Shown: positions 36,043 through 46,900, numbered from the stretch's first letter. The stretch: 64,000 nucleotides of DNA from G963675935 sp963675935 (GCA_963675935.2 OY780964.2:1240001-1304000); one strand, 5' to 3'. The notes: generated by a model not told the origin, from the sequence alone. Translations and numbers: made by a program.

Positions 36043-37172
36043 AAAACAAGATGATGCAGCTTGATTTCTCGATCGCCATTATCATCCTGTTTTGGACGGA
36101 TTACAAAGGTAAAGTTTGAACTGTCATATATGAATTGCTTGTCCACCATGTACTCATTGCAGACCCTACAGAATCGCGTTATCTGTGCCTCCTTCGTTTC
36201 CAGTTCCTTCTGAAACGCCATCAACTTTGTGAAATAGTGGCAGATGACCTTTGTATGTTCAGTCTGATCTTCTCCCTTCTTTACATCCTCGATAGTTTGG
36301 CGCACATGCTGCTTGTTTGCCGAGGATAGAATCCGCTCATCAATTCGGTTTAGAATGTTACTGACAGCCTCGTCAGACGCATTGGTGATACTCTGCACAT
36401 CAACCGTGGAGTACTTGTATTCGACAACGTCGCCAAGGTAGCCGAATGTCAGATTATTCAGACTTTCACGGGCAAAACTGCCCAATTGAGAGACAGTATG
36501 ATTGATGGCCTCCTCGACATCCTTCATTCCGAACTCGATTAGCTCCACAAATGTTTCACCACCACGTCTGGCCGATAGAAGCTCACGCCGACTTCTGAGT
36601 TCACGTTCATCCAGTCCCTTGAAAATTAAATTCAGTTCTTGTTCAATTCGACGATATGTCGGCAAATAGAGGAGTTGAGCTTTGAGCGACTTGTTGATCT
36701 CTTCAAACACCTGCGCTAGTGCTTCGGACTTTCGCCGCGCCGGGTGTTCAAACAGATCAAACTCATGGAGCAGAAGTTCAAGAGGAATATCATAGTGATG
36801 GCAAAGCTGCTCCAACTCAGGCGTTACGAGGCGTCCTTCTCTTTGTTCCATAAGCGAGAGAAGATGGTGGCGAACAGGCGGCGGTAGGCGACGAAGAATG
36901 TGTCGGTCGATCTGCTGGATGGTCTTCTCGATTTCTGAGAAGGGCAGGGAATGCTTTTTCTTGCCAATTGTTATCACCACTTCGTCGAACTTATACTTTG
37001 CCATCGAACTCCACTGGCCTGAGAGCACGTAGTACAACAATTGAAGGACCGTGGTCTTTCCGGCACCGTTCTCACCAACAAGAATTAGTGTGTTGTCTGT
37101 GAGCCGAAGATCAAAACTCTTGTAGCCGTGCAGGTTTGTAATCTGAAAACGTGTAATGGCGTTCATAAACAT
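36038..37172 (-). pseudogene. ariA: 5' part of the IS-split AriA ATPase gene
   Basis: About 378 residues from the ATG at 37172. The N-terminal ABC/SMC-like ATPase core has Walker A LVGENGAGKTT at residues 32-41; a long helical middle follows, with ERELRSRRELL and a region rich in His and Cys (FCRVCNEY). At the IS the frame continues 17 residues into the element before a stop at 35988, giving a 394-residue truncated product without signature or Walker B motifs. In PARIS, AriA assembles, senses a phage trigger, and holds AriB until release. It follows hsdS with no gap. Confidence 0.85.
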
Positions 37173-38414
37173 CTATCTCCTCATAAATATGCTGGCATGT
37201 GCAATTACGAGATCGCCAGAAAGCAGCCTTGGAAGTAAGGACTCACGAAGAGCCACGAGGGTACGAGATTCGCTGGCGCAAAGAGCCTTGCGATTCAGCA
37301 AGGTCTCAATCCGATGGCCTAACGCAGCTTGCGATGTTGGAAAACGTGGCACAACTATCCGGCGTTGGTCGCACAGCGAAATATAGGGTGCCATGTCGGT
37401 CTGCCCGGAAAAGGACCGCACCTGGCTGCCGAAGTCATCCGAGGACATCCAACAATACAGGATCGTTGGATGCAATTTGTGGGGATTCTTGGACCGCCAG
37501 AAGCAGACCTGGGGCGCGTAGACGAATTGAGGCGTCGAGTTGTCAACGCGAGCGATTCGCCCCACGGTGCCCTTGGATGTGAACGCTACATCACCAAGTT
37601 GGCTGATCTTCCCCCCGGTTTTGGCGACACTGGCCGGACAGAGGCATTCCGCGCCGTCCAGATTGAATCCTGAGTTCAGGTTGCTGGCCCTTGCGAAAGG
37701 AAGCCCTTCCGAACCCAACTCAGAGTTCTTGGCCCGGTATCCATCACCAATCTCCAGAATGCCCTCGTCGCATAGTTCGGCAACTGTGGCACGGACGGGA
37801 TTGAAATCGACAAACCAACTCTTGAAAATCGCTCGGGCCATCGCCTCCAGCGTCTCGTTCATCCGCCGATTCAACTCGATCTTGTCGTCCAACGTGCCGA
37901 GAATGTGGGCAATAGCCCTTTGGTCTCTGGCCGGTGGAAGCGTAATCTGTAATCGCCTTTGGTCGGTCAGGCTCAGGTAAGGAGCCATATCGGTAGAGGC
38001 TTTCATCCCCTGGAGTTGCTTGGCAAACTCCATTCCCTGTGACCAGTAACGAAGAAAGCCGGGTACGAGCTGGCTGTGATCGAGTGATCGCCAGTAGCTC
38101 AAGTGCGGAGAATAGACGAAGGGCGGCATTTGTGAAGTAACATAAGAAGTACGGCCAGTGCTATTGCCCTTCGTAGTTACAATGGTGTCGCCATCACTCG
38201 CCATTTTGGGACGCACGCGATCAGCCAGTTCGGCACAAAATCGTTCGACACCATTGAAATTGATGTGTGTGTCTGTAACATGGCCCGCCCGCAAGAAAAG
38301 CGGGCCATTTCCGCCAAGTTCGTTGTTCTTGGCGCGATAGCCATCGCCGATTTCGAGCTGTCTAGCGTCAATCAAGTCTTGAAAGACAACAGTTGTCCAT
38401 CTTTCACCCGCCAT
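37173..38414 (-). CDS. hsdS: Type I restriction-modification specificity subunit
   Basis: 413 residues from the ATG at 38414, which overlaps the preceding small gene by 11 bases. Two target-recognition domains are visible, each starting with the near-identical run LEIGDGYRAKN(N/S)ELG (residues about 20 and 220). Conserved helical spacers follow (LDDKIELNRRMNETLEAMA, and a C-terminal LRESLLPRLLSG). HsdS selects the two halves of the split target for methylation and restriction. Its stop lies directly before the ariA start, so PARIS is inserted into the operon without a new spacer. Confidence 0.93.
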   Translation of the reverse strand: MAGERWTTVVFQDLIDARQLEIGDGYRAKNNELGGNGPLFLRAGHVTDTHINFNGVERFCAELADRVRPKMASDGDTIVTTKGNSTGRTSYVTSQMPPFVYSPHLSYWRSLDHSQLVPGFLRYWSQGMEFAKQLQGMKASTDMAPYLSLTDQRRLQITLPPARDQRAIAHILGTLDDKIELNRRMNETLEAMARAIFKSWFVDFNPVRATVAELCDEGILEIGDGYRAKNSELGSEGLPFARASNLNSGFNLDGAECLCPASVAKTGGKISQLGDVAFTSKGTVGRIARVDNSTPQFVYAPQVCFWRSKNPHKLHPTILYCWMSSDDFGSQVRSFSGQTDMAPYISLCDQRRIVVPRFPTSQAALGHRIETLLNRKALCASESRTLVALRESLLPRLLSGDLVIAHASIFMRR

Positions 38415-38778
38415 GTCCGCCCTCCCATTCAATTTCGGCGACCGGCCTTTGCTCGGCATTTTCAGCCTTTGGAGAGGCGTCGGCGATTAGGAAGCCAGGG
38501 TGAACGTTCCAACGATGTCCGTCGTCGGTGGCGATGCTTGCGGTCTTCTTATTGAGCCGGATGATAACGCCAGTCTTCTCATCGCCCGCGCCGGTCGGAA
38601 ACCTTATCCGATCGCCGACATTAAAGTTGGCCAGCATGACCGTGCTGCGGGCTTGATGAATCAGCTTGAGGCGTTCAACGATCAAGCGATTCAGATAGCG
38701 AAGGTCGTCTTCGCTCCATTTTCGGATCGCCTCGGCCGCCGCCGTCCGGTCCATTGGTTCAAACCGATTATCCGCCAT
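38404..38778 (-). CDS. Small KOW-like protein between hsdM and hsdS
   Basis: 124 residues from the ATG at 38778, overlapping the hsdM stop by 11 bases. The N-terminal half is helical (AAAEAIRKWSEDDLRYLNRL). The second half is a beta-barrel-like segment (VGDRIRFPTGAG ... GVIIRLNKKTASI) resembling a KOW/SH3-type nucleic acid binding fold. It is not a standard type I subunit; its tight coupling on both sides suggests a role in that system. Function unknown. Confidence 0.7.
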   Translation of the reverse strand: MADNRFEPMDRTAAAEAIRKWSEDDLRYLNRLIVERLKLIHQARSTVMLANFNVGDRIRFPTGAGDEKTGVIIRLNKKTASIATDDGHRWNVHPGFLIADASPKAENAEQRPVAEIEWEGGHGG

Positions 38779-40324
38779 AGCCCAAGCCCTCCAGGTTTGA
38801 GCGAATGGCTTTTTCCAACTTCCGTGATTCAGCGAACTGGCCGTTGAGTTCAGCAACCAGGCGCTGCATCTTCTCGCCGAACGGCTCGTCGTCATCCTCG
38901 ACTTCTTCGGCCCCGACGTAGCGGCCCGGCGTCAGGACGTAGCCGTGTTGTTCGATCTCCTCGCTCTTGGCGGATTTGCAGAAGCCGAGAACATCCTTGT
39001 ACTTCTTTTTGCAGTCCTTGTCGCCGCGCCAAGCATGGTAGGTGTCGGCCAAGCGTTGAATATCGTCGTCGGTCAGTTCCCGATGCACCCGGTCGATCAT
39101 CGCGCCCAACTTGCGAGCGTCGATAAACAAGGTTTGGCCGCGCCGGTCGCGGAACCGCCCGTTCTTCTTGTTGCGGGCGATAAACCAGAGGCAAACGGGG
39201 ATTTGAGTTGAGTAGAACAACTGGCCGGGCAGCGCTACCATGCAATCGACCAGATCGGCCTCGACGATAGCTCGCCGGATGTCGCCCTCGCCCGACTGGT
39301 TGGAACTCATCGAGCCGTTGGCCAGCACAAAGCCCGCAAAGCCGGTGGGCGAAAGATGGTGGATGAGGTGCTGCACCCAGGCGTAGTTGGCGTTGCCCTT
39401 CGGCGGAATACCATATTTCCACCGCACGTCTTCCTCGTTGCGAATCCAGTCAGAATCGTTGAACGGCGGATTGGCCAGCACGTAGTCGGCCTTGAGGTCT
39501 TTGTGAAGATCGCGGCGGAAACTGTCGGCATGTTCCGGGCCGATGTCGCCCTCGATGCCGCGAATCGCAAGGTTCATCATTGCCAGCCGCCGCGTGGTCG
39601 AGTTGGACTCCTGGCCATAGATGGCGATGTCGCCGATCCGCCCGCCGTGAACCTCGACGAACTTCTCGCTCTGGACGAACATGCCGCCGGAACCGCAGCA
39701 CGGGTCGAACACTCGGCCCTTGTACGGAGCGAGCATTTCGACCAACGTGCGAACGATGCAGCGCGGCGTATAGAACTGGCCGCCCTTCTTGCCCTCGGCG
39801 CTGGCGAATTGCGAAAGAAAGTACTCGTAAACGCGGCCCAGGATGTCTTTTGAGCGGTTTTCGGCGTCGCCCAGGCCGATTGTGCCAACAAGGTCAATCA
39901 GTTCGCCCAAACGGTGCTTGTCGAGCGATGGCCGGGCGAAATCCTTGGGCAAGATGCCTTTCAGACGCGGATTGTCGCGCTCGATGGCGACCATCGCATC
40001 ATCGACCAGCTTGCCGATGGTCGGCTGTTTGGCCTTGCTTTGCAGATGCGCCCATCGGGCTTCCTTCGGCACCCAGAAGACGTTTTCGGCACGGTATTCG
40101 TCTGCGTCTTCTGGATCAGCCCCGTCGTCCTTGGCCCCCAGAAGCCGCTGGTGCATCTCCTCGAACGAGTCGGAGATGTATTTCAAGAAGATCAGCCCGA
40201 GAACGACGTGCTTGTACTCCGCCGCATCCATGTTGTTGCGGAGTTTGTCGGCCGTGAGCCACAGTTTGGCCTCGAATCCCAAGTTGGCACCGTTGTTGCT
40301 TCTGGTTGCCGCCTTCTTACCCAT
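38768..40324 (-). CDS. hsdM: Type I restriction-modification DNA methyltransferase (N6-adenine)
   Basis: 518 residues, normal length. The N-terminal helical domain has KLWLTADKLRNNMDAAEYKH, typical of HsdM. SAM-binding motif I is DPCCGSGGMFV; catalytic motif IV is NPPFNDSDW. The C-terminus reaches HsdS-contact helices. It methylates adenine in the target chosen by HsdS and protects the host. First gene of the operon, transcribed from a likely promoter at 40431-40458. Confidence 0.95.
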   Translation of the reverse strand: MGKKAATRSNNGANLGFEAKLWLTADKLRNNMDAAEYKHVVLGLIFLKYISDSFEEMHQRLLGAKDDGADPEDADEYRAENVFWVPKEARWAHLQSKAKQPTIGKLVDDAMVAIERDNPRLKGILPKDFARPSLDKHRLGELIDLVGTIGLGDAENRSKDILGRVYEYFLSQFASAEGKKGGQFYTPRCIVRTLVEMLAPYKGRVFDPCCGSGGMFVQSEKFVEVHGGRIGDIAIYGQESNSTTRRLAMMNLAIRGIEGDIGPEHADSFRRDLHKDLKADYVLANPPFNDSDWIRNEEDVRWKYGIPPKGNANYAWVQHLIHHLSPTGFAGFVLANGSMSSNQSGEGDIRRAIVEADLVDCMVALPGQLFYSTQIPVCLWFIARNKKNGRFRDRRGQTLFIDARKLGAMIDRVHRELTDDDIQRLADTYHAWRGDKDCKKKYKDVLGFCKSAKSEEIEQHGYVLTPGRYVGAEEVEDDDEPFGEKMQRLVAELNGQFAESRKLEKAIRSNLEGLGYGG

Positions 40325-40430
40325 TTTGACAGATTTCCATTTCTGCGAATCGTGTAGTTGCTTCTCCTCCCGGTCTCTCTACCAGCTTTTGATGAGAAGC
40401 GTTCTCAATGAGCATGGCCCCAAAATCTCT

Positions 40431-40458
40431 ATTTTACCGCTTTGGGGGGTGCGCACAA
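40431..40458 (-). promoter_or_regulatory. Possible hsdM promoter
   Basis: On the minus strand, TTGTGC (40453-40458) and TAAAAT (40431-40436) with a 16-bp spacer. A palindrome, GAGAAGCGTTCTC near 40394, lies just downstream of the -10 and could be an operator. Confidence 0.45.
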
Positions 40459-40541
40459 GCGGCGGGTCCGTAATTTTGAGCAACGAAAACACTCGAAGGC
40501 GGTAGTTTGGCTAGCTGTTTCCTTCACGCTCACTACAATGA

Positions 40542-41651
40542 TTGAAACTTCTGCCAAAACTTTGGGATTGGAACTGGAAGATCATGGGTGAAAGGCTCTT
40601 GGCGTTTGTTCGTGAGGTCTTGCGTCAACGCGAACTCTTGGAAGATGCGATGGAACGCGACGATGTGGCGATGGCGCTCGTGCGGGAAGACGAAATTGGT
40701 CGCCGCAAACGGCAGCAAGGAACTGGACGCCGCCGAATTTGGACGCGACGAGACAAACGCCTGCTTGACGCTTGCGATGAGAACGGACCAGAATGCCCCC
40801 GAACTAGACGCATTCTGGGGCGATTGCGGCCTGAACGTGGAGAGGGACCACATGCTCCGTTGCTTCGTGAGGCATTGGACGAAGCGCGGTGCGAGGGCAC
40901 ATTTTCACATCTCGCTCCGATCCTAGAAGTCTTGGCCCAGGCACACGCAGACTTCTTCAAGCATGCTTCGGAAATTGCTGACGGTCAATGTGGTGCCAAC
41001 ATACAGTTCCCATACGGCGATGTGAAGGATGCGCATGACGGGGCTGTCAATCGTGTGATGCCATTTCTTCCGCCAGACGCCGTGCGATTTGACGAGCAGT
41101 ATTCTTGGGATAGCCGACATGAATCGCCAATTCTATGTCGTGATCTTCGTCAGCCAGTCACTGGTCCAAAGGACGCAAACGTATCTTCATTGACTATTGA
41201 ACAAACATCAAGCAGCCACATCTTCATCAGTTACAGCCACCGGGATGAACGATGGCTTAACGATCTGCAAACCCACCTTGCGCCATTTTGTCGGGATGGT
41301 TCAGTGACGGCATGGTCCGATCAGCAAATCGCAACCGGGTCCAAGTGGTTTTTGGACATTCAGGCAGCACTTGCACAAGCCAGTGTTGCCGTTCTGCTAG
41401 TCACTCCCAGTTTTTTAGCGTCTGATTTCATTCACAACTATGAGTTGACACCGATCCTGAAAGAAGCAGGACTTGGCGGGATGCGAATAGTGTGGATTCC
41501 GGTTCGAGCTTGTGCTTTTGAAAAAACATCGCTCAAGGATTACCAGGCCGTCATTGATCCCAAGAAACCACTCGCAACAATGAAAGCCGATCGTGATGAG
41601 GCTTGGGTCACAATCTGCCGGAAAATCGAGAAAGCTGCGAATCGCAACTAG
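40542..41651 (+). CDS. TIR-domain protein
   Basis: 369 residues as an open frame. From residue 226 the C-terminal half is a TIR domain: HIFISYSHRDERWLNDL, a middle strand ending VLLVTPSFL, and the putative catalytic Glu in DFIHNYEL (residue 301), then a last strand IVWIPVRACAF. TIR enzymes of bacterial defence cleave NAD+ or make cyclic ADP-ribose products when triggered. The N-terminal 200 residues are Arg- and Glu-rich with poor family character, and other frames also read open there, so the true start may lie later, for example near 41059. It stands between the type I operon and Wadjet. Confidence 0.68.
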   Translation: MKLLPKLWDWNWKIMGERLLAFVREVLRQRELLEDAMERDDVAMALVREDEIGRRKRQQGTGRRRIWTRRDKRLLDACDENGPECPRTRRILGRLRPERGEGPHAPLLREALDEARCEGTFSHLAPILEVLAQAHADFFKHASEIADGQCGANIQFPYGDVKDAHDGAVNRVMPFLPPDAVRFDEQYSWDSRHESPILCRDLRQPVTGPKDANVSSLTIEQTSSSHIFISYSHRDERWLNDLQTHLAPFCRDGSVTAWSDQQIATGSKWFLDIQAALAQASVAVLLVTPSFLASDFIHNYELTPILKEAGLGGMRIVWIPVRACAFEKTSLKDYQAVIDPKKPLATMKADRDEAWVTICRKIEKAANRN

Positions 41652-41881
41652 GCCCGTTGCCAACTAACATAGATGCGAATGGGGGCATCGCTCGATCGGC
41701 TGCATCGCTAGGACGAAACGTATGGTCCTTTGCAGTAATCCACTTGCATGGCCACCTGCGAGGGGTTACACTAGATTGATGGGGATGGGGACGCTTCGAC
41801 TGCAATTGCGCTGGCTTCGTCGCGTTGCGGCGGCTCTCACCATTAACCGTAGTTCACGCCGGTTCGGGGAGGTGGCTTGCT

Positions 41882-43354
41882 GTGAATCTCGAAAGGTTGC
41901 AGGTCTACTTTGAGACTTCACCGGCGCTGCGTCTCCTCCGATCGCCAAACGCTGCATTCATCGTGGATTTCTTGGACCAGCAATTCAAACGCGCCGGCCG
42001 AATCGCAGTCCCATTTTCCGATCTTCATGCCGCACTTGCAGCCTATCAACAGGTTGCTCAAGAGACCGATTCTACCACATTGCGAGATAAGCCTGAAAAC
42101 TATCTTGCCAGTTGGTGTTCGAGCGACACGCGATGGTTGCACCGATTTTTGGAGGCCGGACGGAATGAACCGGTATTCCAACTGACTTCGCACACCGAGG
42201 ACGTCTTCACGTTTCTCGACCGCGTGCTCGAACAAGACCTGGGTTTTGTGGGCACCGAATCACGGTTGCGGCTGGTAATCGAAACGCTTGCCGATTTAGT
42301 GGTCAATGCCTCCGATGATCCCGAAGCACGACTTAATCATCTTCGAGGCGAGAAGCTGCGAATTGAAAGCGAAATCGCCCGAATTGAATCGGAAGGTTTG
42401 GTGACTCGCTATCAGCCGGCTCAAATCCGCGAACGGTTTGCCACGGCCGTGTCGCTCCTGAAGCAACTTCAAGGCGATTTTCGGGCGGTGGAAGACAAGT
42501 TCAAGGAGATTACGCAGCAAGTTCAGCAACGTCAGAACGCCGGCCGCGACACGCGAGGCGGCATCCTTGAGTTTGCGTTGGACGCCGAGGATGTCTTGAA
42601 AGAAGAAAATCAGGGCGTCAGTTTCCATGAGTTTGTCCGGTTTATTCTCTCGCCTTCGCAGCAAGACAAGTTCCAGGCAATCATCCAGCAGCTCATGCGC
42701 ATTGAGGAGCTGGCGGAACAAAGCGACGGGCTGGAAACGGTCCGTCGCATGATTCCCATGCTGCTTGCTGAAGCCGAGCAAGTGATGCGAACGAACCAAC
42801 GGCTTTCCGCCACACTCAGACGCTTGCTTGATGTGAGGGGCTACCGAGATCGTCAGCATGTGGCCTCGCTGCTGCGGGAGATCAAGGTTTTGGCGGCTTC
42901 GCTTGCTCAAAAACCGCCGGAAGACATGGTTGGACTCGACATTGAGACCAAGGTTGCAATTACTTCGCCATTTCACCGCACTTTTTGGAGCGAGCCGGCA
43001 CAGTTCGTCGAAGTGGACCTCACGGAGCATGAAGTTGACAACGATCGACGCACCGAGGCATTTCGCGCATTGGCGATGATGCAGCGGTTGGATTGGCGCG
43101 GAATGCGAGCGACAGTTCAGGCTTCTGTAGCACACAACGGGAGCGTAACGCTCCGCGATCTGTTGACTGGGCACCCACCGGAAGCCGGAGCGATTGAGGT
43201 GCTCGGCTACCTTCAGATTGCAAGGGATGACGGGCACATTATCAGCCGTGAAGCGGAAGAAGAGATTGTCTTGCCGGCCCGCAATGGAGACGGCCGTGCG
43301 ATCGTCGTGACGGTTCCTCTGGTGCGATTCATTCCAAAAACGGGAGGAAATTGA
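41882..43354 (+). CDS. jetA: Wadjet subunit JetA (DUF3375)
   Basis: 490 residues from the GTG at 41882, chosen because ggggagg lies 8-9 bases upstream and the protein then begins MNLERLQVYFETSPALRLL, the usual DUF3375 opening. The N-terminal helical/winged-helix part is followed by long coiled coils (EKLRIESEIARIESE) and a C-terminal domain. JetA acts as the kleisin-like link of the condensin-type Wadjet complex, which extrudes loops on circular DNA and cuts small plasmids. The stop overlaps jetB (TGATG). Confidence 0.9.
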   Translation: MNLERLQVYFETSPALRLLRSPNAAFIVDFLDQQFKRAGRIAVPFSDLHAALAAYQQVAQETDSTTLRDKPENYLASWCSSDTRWLHRFLEAGRNEPVFQLTSHTEDVFTFLDRVLEQDLGFVGTESRLRLVIETLADLVVNASDDPEARLNHLRGEKLRIESEIARIESEGLVTRYQPAQIRERFATAVSLLKQLQGDFRAVEDKFKEITQQVQQRQNAGRDTRGGILEFALDAEDVLKEENQGVSFHEFVRFILSPSQQDKFQAIIQQLMRIEELAEQSDGLETVRRMIPMLLAEAEQVMRTNQRLSATLRRLLDVRGYRDRQHVASLLREIKVLAASLAQKPPEDMVGLDIETKVAITSPFHRTFWSEPAQFVEVDLTEHEVDNDRRTEAFRALAMMQRLDWRGMRATVQASVAHNGSVTLRDLLTGHPPEAGAIEVLGYLQIARDDGHIISREAEEEIVLPARNGDGRAIVVTVPLVRFIPKTGGN

Positions 43355-43986
43355 TGGTCAGCGCAGGTCTGCCGGAATATCGGGAATGGAGCATCGCCGC
43401 TGTTCGGCTGCTGCAAGGCGCAGTGTATGCCGACGATCCTCGCGTTTGGGACGTTCTCTTGCGAAATCAGTCTCATCTGGAAGGCTACTTTGGACGACTT
43501 GGGCTGTTATTGATTGTTGACGAACCTGAAGGGCTGGCCTATTTGCGACAGGCATCGGATGACGAACTATTGGATGGATACGAGAAGTTGCCGAAATTGT
43601 TCCGAAAGACGCGGCTAGGCTACGACGCGACCATGCTGTGCGTTTTGTTGCGGGAGGAACTGAGGCGATTCGAGGAAGAGGACGTGCATAATGAGCGCTG
43701 CGTGGTGGAGACCACGGCGTTGTTCGATCAATGGGTAGCGTTTTTTCCGTCTCAGGACGATGAAGTGAGGCAACGCCGCGAGTTCTCCAAAACGCTTGCC
43801 GCGATTGAAGACCTTGGGTTCATCGGCAAATTCAACAAGTCCAACGATGAGCCGGAAGCCTGGGAAATACGACGTATCCTGAAAGCCCGCCTGCCGGCGG
43901 CGGAACTCGAATCCCTGAAAAGCCAATTGCTCAGTGCGGCCGGACAACAGGCTGGAGCTGATACATCGAGCCAATCCAATGGATGA
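43354..43986 (+). CDS. jetB: Wadjet subunit JetB (DUF4194)
   Basis: 210 residues from an ATG overlapping the jetA stop. Winged-helix-type DUF4194 features: AVRLLQGAVYADDPRVWDVL, then GRLGLLLIVDEPEGLAYLR. JetB is the kite-like partner that joins JetA to the SMC-like JetC. Its end overlaps jetC by 8 bases. Normal length. Confidence 0.9.
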   Translation: MVSAGLPEYREWSIAAVRLLQGAVYADDPRVWDVLLRNQSHLEGYFGRLGLLLIVDEPEGLAYLRQASDDELLDGYEKLPKLFRKTRLGYDATMLCVLLREELRRFEEEDVHNERCVVETTALFDQWVAFFPSQDDEVRQRREFSKTLAAIEDLGFIGKFNKSNDEPEAWEIRRILKARLPAAELESLKSQLLSAAGQQAGADTSSQSNG

Positions 43987-46900
43987 TCTATTCCCGAGCG
44001 AAGTGAATCGTAGACCGGGCTTTCGGCTCCATAAGCTGGAGGTCTACAATTGGGGCACCTTCGACAGCAAGGACGGCACCGTTCATCTCGTCCGTCCTGA
44101 AGGGTATACGACGTTGCTGATCGGGCAGAACGGCTCCGGCAAGTCAACTCTGGTGGATGCTATATTGACGCTTTTGGTTCGGCCGGTTGTGCGCAACTAT
44201 AATGTCGCCGCTGGGGGACACAAACAAGATCGGGACGAGCGTTCTTATATCAAGGGGGCCTTTGGCCGTTCCAGCCGCGACGAGGACAATCGTGGCGAAG
44301 TGCAATTCCTGCGGTCAGGCAGTGGTCACTATTCCGCTCTGCTGGCGTGTTTCTATTGTGAAGACAACAATCAGTTGTTTACAGTTGCCGTAGTGTTATA
44401 TCCCGCCAACGACGGGCGTGTTGAGAAGGTTTATTGTCTCGCTCAGGACGAACGGTCGATTGCCAAGGACTTGGGCAACTTCAAAAACATGGAGCGGATG
44501 CGGCAGCAGATTGAAAAGCGAGGTTTTCGAGTCGCCAAGAGCTACGCCGAATACTCTTCCTGGTTTGCGAAGATAACCAATGTCCGCCAGAAGGCAATGG
44601 ACATCTTCAATCAGACCGTGGCGGTGAAAGACATCCAAAGCCTCAACCGCTTCATCCGTGAGCACATGCTCGAAGCGAAGCCCTGGGATGAAAAGGTCGA
44701 TAGTCTGCTGAACCATTTCACGCAGCTTAGCGAAGCGCACCAGAGCCTGGTGCGAGTGCGGCGGCAGGCTGAGTTGCTTGAGCCGATTGCCCAAACAGGG
44801 GGCGCATATCAAAAGCAGGCTTCGCAGTTGGCTCGGCTGCAACGCATTCTGGATGCCGCCGACTCATTTTTCAGGAAGAAGAGCATTGAACTTCTTTCTC
44901 CGGCCTGCGACCTGCTGAAGGTCCAGCTTGCAGGGATTGCCAAGGCAAAGTCGCGGCTCGACCAAGATTTGGCCGATCGCCGAGAGGACATTCGCCGCCT
45001 GAAGAATGAGATCGAGGCAGCCGGCGGCGAGCGTCTGCAGCAGATTCCATTGCTGATTAAGAATTGCCAGTCGCAATTGGCCGCCAAACAAGACCATGAC
45101 CGCCGCTACCGCGATGCCCTTGGAGAATCGGGAATCACGGACCAAGTGAAGGATCGAGAGGCGTTCGTCGCCGTACAGGCGAAGACTCCCATTCTATTGA
45201 GCGACCTGACGCAACAAATCACCAAATTCTCCGAAGACAGGGACAAACTTGTTCTTGAGTGTGGCGGCGTGAAGTCCGCACTCCGAGAGGATGAGGAGGA
45301 GCTCCAGTCTCTCACACAACGTCAGGGAAATCTGCCTAATTGGATGGCAACGTTGAGGCGGACGTTGTGCGACGATTTGGGCTTGTCCGAAAAGGACTTG
45401 CCGTTTGCCGCCGAGATCATTTCCGTTGTGCCAGATCAGCGGACCTGGGAGTCATCCATCGAGATGGTGTTGCACAGTTTCGCACTCAGCCTGCTCGTGC
45501 CGCAGCGATACTATCACATTGTGAGTCGGCATGTAGACGCGAGACGACTTACGGACGCCGGTGGGAAAGGGCAACGCCTTGTCTATCTGCGTATCGGAGA
45601 ACGCAGTGGTGTTGGAAACCGCATGCCATTGCACAACCAGTCGCTCTTGCGCAAATTGTCGCTTCGGGAAGGGCATCCTTTGCTCCCCTGGGTCAAAGCC
45701 GAATTGGAGGAGCGATTTGATTTCCGCTGTTGCGACACGCTCGACGAGTTCCAGCAGGCAGACGGCTTGGCGATGACGCGCAACCGCCATGTAAAGTATC
45801 GAGGCGTTCGGCATGAAAAAGACGACCGTGACAAAATGGCCGATCCACGCCACTTCGTTCTTGGGTGGGACAATCGCGCCAAGTGTCGCCATCTCAAAGA
45901 GGAAATCCAACGGCTCAGCGGGCAACGCGATCAGCTTGAGCAGCGCATCTCACGCATCGACGGTCGCATGGCTACGCAACGGCTTCGAGAGACTGCCGTC
46001 CGTCGATTACAGGAATATGTGGATTTCAGCGAGATCGACTTTGCGGCAATCGAACAGGAGATTATCGCACTTCAGCGAGAGAAACAGATGCTGGAGGAAG
46101 GCAGCGACACCATCAAGGCCATCAAGAAACGACTCGGGAAGGTTGAATCGGATGAAAAGGGATTGCAGTCGGAACGTGACAAGCTGGTCGGCGAAGAAAC
46201 CGAGTGCATGCGACAACTCGGTGAGTACGAGCGTCTGATTGCAAACGCAAAGAAGGTGGTGAAGGAACGCGATAAGGATGGAACGCTCGCTCGCCACGTT
46301 GAGACGTTTGATGAGTTGGAGGCGTGTTTTGCGGACGATTCACTGACTCCGACGACTCTGTTCGCACAAGAAAGCGAGTTCAAAGAAGCCCGGCGAGCCG
46401 AGATTGAGGAGTTGCGAGGCGAAATTGAGCCGACACGAAACAAGTTGATCGCTGCGATGAATCGGTTCCTGCGGGATTATCCCGATGAACGAGCGGATTT
46501 GTTGGCGCAAGTTGAATATCTGGATGGCTTCCTTGAATTAGGCAAGCATATCAAACGCGAGGATTTGCCGCGTCACGAGGAGCGGTTCAAGGAACGCTTG
46601 AACGAAAAGGTTATTCACGAGATTGGCCTGTTGAACGCCGCCCTACGAACGGAACGAAGCGAGATCGAGTCAAAGATCGAGCTTCTGAACGAATCATTGC
46701 GCCAATTGGAGTATCGGCCCGGCACGTTTATGCGGCTGGAGCCGAAGCTGGTGCGAGACCCGGAAATCACGGAGTTTCAGACTTCGTTGGCTGAATGTCT
46801 TGCGGGAACGTTCGAGGGAACGCTTGAAGCCGACGAAGCCCGATATGTCCGAATCGAGCGGCTTATTGCTCGGCTTCGTGATGAGCAACGCTGGCGAGAA

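Noticed and set aside
40533..40853. 106-codon minus-strand frame upstream of the TIR gene
   Set aside because: Reads fairly protein-like but no motif or ribosome site; it is opposite the doubtful N-terminal part of the TIR frame, so neither can be confirmed.
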